Source of the DNA: Candidatus Microgenomates bacterium
GTDB lineage: Bacteria; Patescibacteria; Microgenomatia; JADHYG01
DNA length: 6,524 nucleotides
Assembly: GCA_016782545.1 (NCBI GenBank)
Contig: JADHYG010000057.1
Coordinates: 1 to 6,524 of the forward strand
Direction: 5' to 3'
Shown piece after piece: positions 5,564 to 6,524 of this stretch. Both the position numbers and the translations under genes were made by a program. The first letter of the stretch is position 1. Each line of letters opens with the position of its first letter. Under the pieces are notes generated by a model that saw nothing but the letters and a program-made list of their open reading frames with translations, was not told where the DNA came from and did not search any database.

Positions 5564-5592
5564 GAGGTCGGACCTCCAGGAGGTCCGACCTC
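5564..5592. repeat. GC-rich 29-bp perfect palindrome after pgk
   Basis: The arms GAGGTCGGACCTCC (5564-5577) and GGAGGTCCGACCTC (5579-5592) pair over 14 bp around a single A. Each arm is itself nearly self-complementary (GGTC-G-GACC type), so it can also fold as two smaller hairpins. No T tract follows on either strand, which argues against a classical intrinsic terminator. Its high G+C in an AT-rich gap suggests a REP/MITE-like intergenic repeat that may also block transcription or stabilise the pgk 3' end (inference). Apart from this and the HU promoter, nothing is recognised in 5512-5706. Confidence 0.7.
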
Positions 5593-5634
5593 CTAAGAAA
5601 AACTAGTTGTAGATACAAAAATCCAATTTAGCCC

Positions 5635-5663
5635 TTGACAAAGAGATAAAAATAGTTTAAAAA
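5635..5663 (+). promoter_or_regulatory. Probable promoter of the HU gene
   Basis: A perfect TTGACA (5635-5640), 17-base spacer, then TAAAAA (5658-5663), a weak -10 box. It implies a leader of about 37 bases containing the strong ribosome site at 5686-5695. A second TAGAAT at 5670-5675 lacks a correctly spaced -35 box. Confidence 0.5.
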
Positions 5664-5685
5664 AAAGAATAGAATCTTCCTGCCT

Positions 5686-5695
5686 GGAGGAGGTG
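5686..5695 (+). promoter_or_regulatory. Ribosome binding site of the HU gene
   Basis: GGAGGAGGTG contains an extended Shine-Dalgarno match, 11 bases before the ATG at 5707. The spacing is slightly long but there is no competing start codon, so it fixes the start and fits a highly expressed nucleoid protein. Confidence 0.75.
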
Positions 5696-5706
5696 AAGTC
5701 TAAAAA

Positions 5707-5979
5707 ATGACAAAAGCTGATTTAATTGAGTTAGTATCTAAGAAGGCTAAACTAACGAAAAAAGCTTCCAGAGAGGCGGTTGATGCGTTTCTTGGCGGAG
5801 TCGCCGACGCTTTAAAAAAAGGAGAAAAAGTTGTTATTACTGGATTTGGAACTTTTTCATTGCGAGCAAGAGCAGCCAGAAAAGGAAGAAATCCTCAAAC
5901 TGGTGCGCCAATTAATATTCCTGCGAGAAAAATTCCCGGCTTTACTGCTGGAAAAACCTTTAAGAGGTTAGTAAAATAG
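5707..5979 (+). CDS. HU-family nucleoid DNA-binding protein
   Basis: A 90-residue histone-like protein, exactly the usual length for HU. It forms dimers that bind and bend double-stranded DNA and compact the nucleoid. It begins MTKADLIELV with the two-helix dimerisation region (3-37). The family signature GFGTFSLRARAARKGRNP (46-63) follows, including the Arg61-Asn62-Pro63 tip whose proline intercalates into DNA. The basic C-terminus is KIPGFTAGKTFKRLVK (75-90). IHF subunits share the fold but are usually longer or have distinct arms, so HU is the better call. It is a single-gene unit with its own promoter and a strong terminator, and it ends in TAG. Confidence 0.96.
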   Translation: MTKADLIELVSKKAKLTKKASREAVDAFLGGVADALKKGEKVVITGFGTFSLRARAARKGRNPQTGAPINIPARKIPGFTAGKTFKRLVK

Positions 5980-5993
5980 AGAAAAAAGTTCAG

Positions 5994-6038
5994 AAAAAAG
6001 AGCCCTCTTTCATTTTTAAATATAAAGAGGGCTTTTTT
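5994..6038. terminator. Strong bidirectional intrinsic terminator
   Basis: The 10-bp arms AGCCCTCTTT (6001-6010) and AAAGAGGGCT (6024-6033) are perfect. They are flanked by A's at 5994-5999 and T's at 6033-6038. It has a T tract on both strands, so it ends the HU transcript and also the converging minus-strand pair (6077-6523). Confidence 0.92.
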
Positions 6039-6060
6039 GTTAAATTTAAAATACCAATCT

Positions 6061-6078
6061 AAATTCACTTGTGAATTT
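6061..6078. repeat. 18-bp palindrome overlapping the DUF5679 stop codon
   Basis: AAATTCAC (6061-6068) and GTGAATTT (6071-6078) pair perfectly around TT. The right arm includes two bases of the minus-strand TAA (6079-6077). It lies between that gene and the bidirectional terminator and may be a secondary 3'-end structure. Confidence 0.45.
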
Positions 6079-6220
6079 ACCAACCACCAATTCTGAACAT
6101 GGTTGTTCCACAAGTAGGACATTTACCCTTAAGAGCGTGTTTACCATTTTTCATAGTCACTTTTTCAGGATTTTCGTCGTCTTTTTTAACACGACATTTT
6201 ACACAATAAAAGCTTGCCAT
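6077..6220 (-). CDS. DUF5679-type zinc-ribbon miniprotein
   Basis: A 47-residue protein starting at ATG 6220 behind a perfect ribosome site, GGAGGTGA (6236-6229), 8 bases upstream. It holds two Cys pairs, FYCVKCR (Cys6, Cys9) and KCPTCGT (Cys34, Cys37), the layout of a small zinc ribbon, and ends in MFRIGGW. The sequence pattern, CVKCR followed by a Lys-rich strand, a Gly-Lys turn and CPxCGTxMFRIG, matches DUF5679, a family of tiny proteins of unknown function that I associate with uncultured bacteria and archaea (from memory). A role in nucleic-acid or ribosome binding is plausible but unproven. It is 42 bases downstream of the small membrane-protein gene, probably cotranscribed, and converges with HU on the shared terminator. 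Confidence 0.85.
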   Translation of the reverse strand: MASFYCVKCRVKKDDENPEKVTMKNGKHALKGKCPTCGTTMFRIGGW

Positions 6221-6262
6221 AATTTCTTTCACCTCCTCTCATTAAAAACTCTTAACGATTTT

Positions 6263-6523
6263 TCAAATTCCTCTAACTTCCCATACATAATATAACACAA
6301 ATTCAAAGCTAATTGCAAGTAGAGTCAAGGCTAATGACTTTTTAAGATCTTTGACAATAAAAGAAGAAAGAATAGTTGGAGTTTCACTTTTTGCTTTAGT
6401 TGATATTGACGGTCTTTTATTAACCTGTCTTGCCTGAGGCAGAGAAACTTCTTCTTTTTGCTGAGTGGCTAGTTTTCGTTTTAAATCAGTAATGATTTTT
6501 TGAGACTTTGTTTTTTTAGGCAT
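6263..6523 (-). CDS. Small lysine-rich protein with one C-terminal membrane helix
   Basis: An 86-residue protein starting at ATG 6523 (MPKKTKSQKI), at the very edge of the window, so its ribosome site and promoter are not visible and a more upstream start cannot be excluded. Residues 1-60 are polar and basic, probably unstructured or helical (ITDLKRKLATQQKEE at 11-25). Residues 63-83 (SLALTLLAISFEFVLYYVWEV) form one hydrophobic helix, followed by only three residues. By the positive-inside rule the basic N-terminus should face the cytoplasm, making it a tail-anchored type protein. I do not recognise a named family. It precedes the DUF5679 gene by 42 bases, and no promoter is seen in the gap. 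Confidence 0.7.
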   Translation of the reverse strand: MPKKTKSQKIITDLKRKLATQQKEEVSLPQARQVNKRPSISTKAKSETPTILSSFIVKDLKKSLALTLLAISFEFVLYYVWEVRGI

Positions 6524-6524
6524 A

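Noticed and set aside
6071..6295. Plus-strand frame of 74 codons after the HU terminator
   Set aside because: It is antisense to the DUF5679 gene, which has the Cys pairs and an ideal ribosome site.

Overview
The window is AT-rich, roughly one-third G+C by eye. It looks like a chromosomal segment of a small-genome bacterium, most probably a member of the Candidate Phyla Radiation (Patescibacteria), perhaps of the Microgenomates type. This placement is inferred from gene content: a YerC/TrpR-like regulator, an RNase Y with no N-terminal membrane helix, a GAPDH-PGK pair, a stand-alone HU, a DUF5679 zinc-ribbon miniprotein and several tiny lysine-rich unknowns. TAA, TAG and TGA all end recognisable genes, so the code is the standard bacterial one. 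The UGA-as-glycine groups (Gracilibacteria, Absconditabacteria) are unlikely.

Layout. Bases 1-266 hold the C-terminal part of an IS630-type transposase, cut by the window edge. A TrpR-like helix-turn-helix gene (325-777, +) follows. It converges on a two-gene minus-strand unit (902-1411) of unknown function. That unit has its own promoter (1452-1481), good Shine-Dalgarno sites and a hairpin terminator (785-812), and its second gene is broken by one in-frame TAG. A divergent plus-strand promoter (1497-1525) starts a leader of about 220 bases with three consecutive palindromes, leading into rny (1755-3260). Next is gap (3307-4323), with its own promoter and almost no leader, and pgk 12 bases behind it (4336-5511). 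A GC-rich perfect palindrome (5564-5592) separates pgk from the HU gene (5707-5979). HU ends at a strong bidirectional terminator (5994-6038), on which a minus-strand pair converges: a DUF5679 protein (6077-6220) and a small single-helix membrane protein (6263-6523).

How the genes work together. gap and pgk form a two-step module of lower glycolysis (GAP to 1,3-bisphosphoglycerate to 3-phosphoglycerate, yielding ATP). Residues at the cofactor site suggest this GAPDH may accept NADP(H). RNase Y (mRNA decay), HU (nucleoid) and YerC (regulation) are housekeeping genes in separate transcription units. No CRISPR array, tRNA, rRNA or obvious defence system is visible. The parts least explained by known families are the 902-1411 unit, the palindromic rny leader and the 5564-5592 palindrome.
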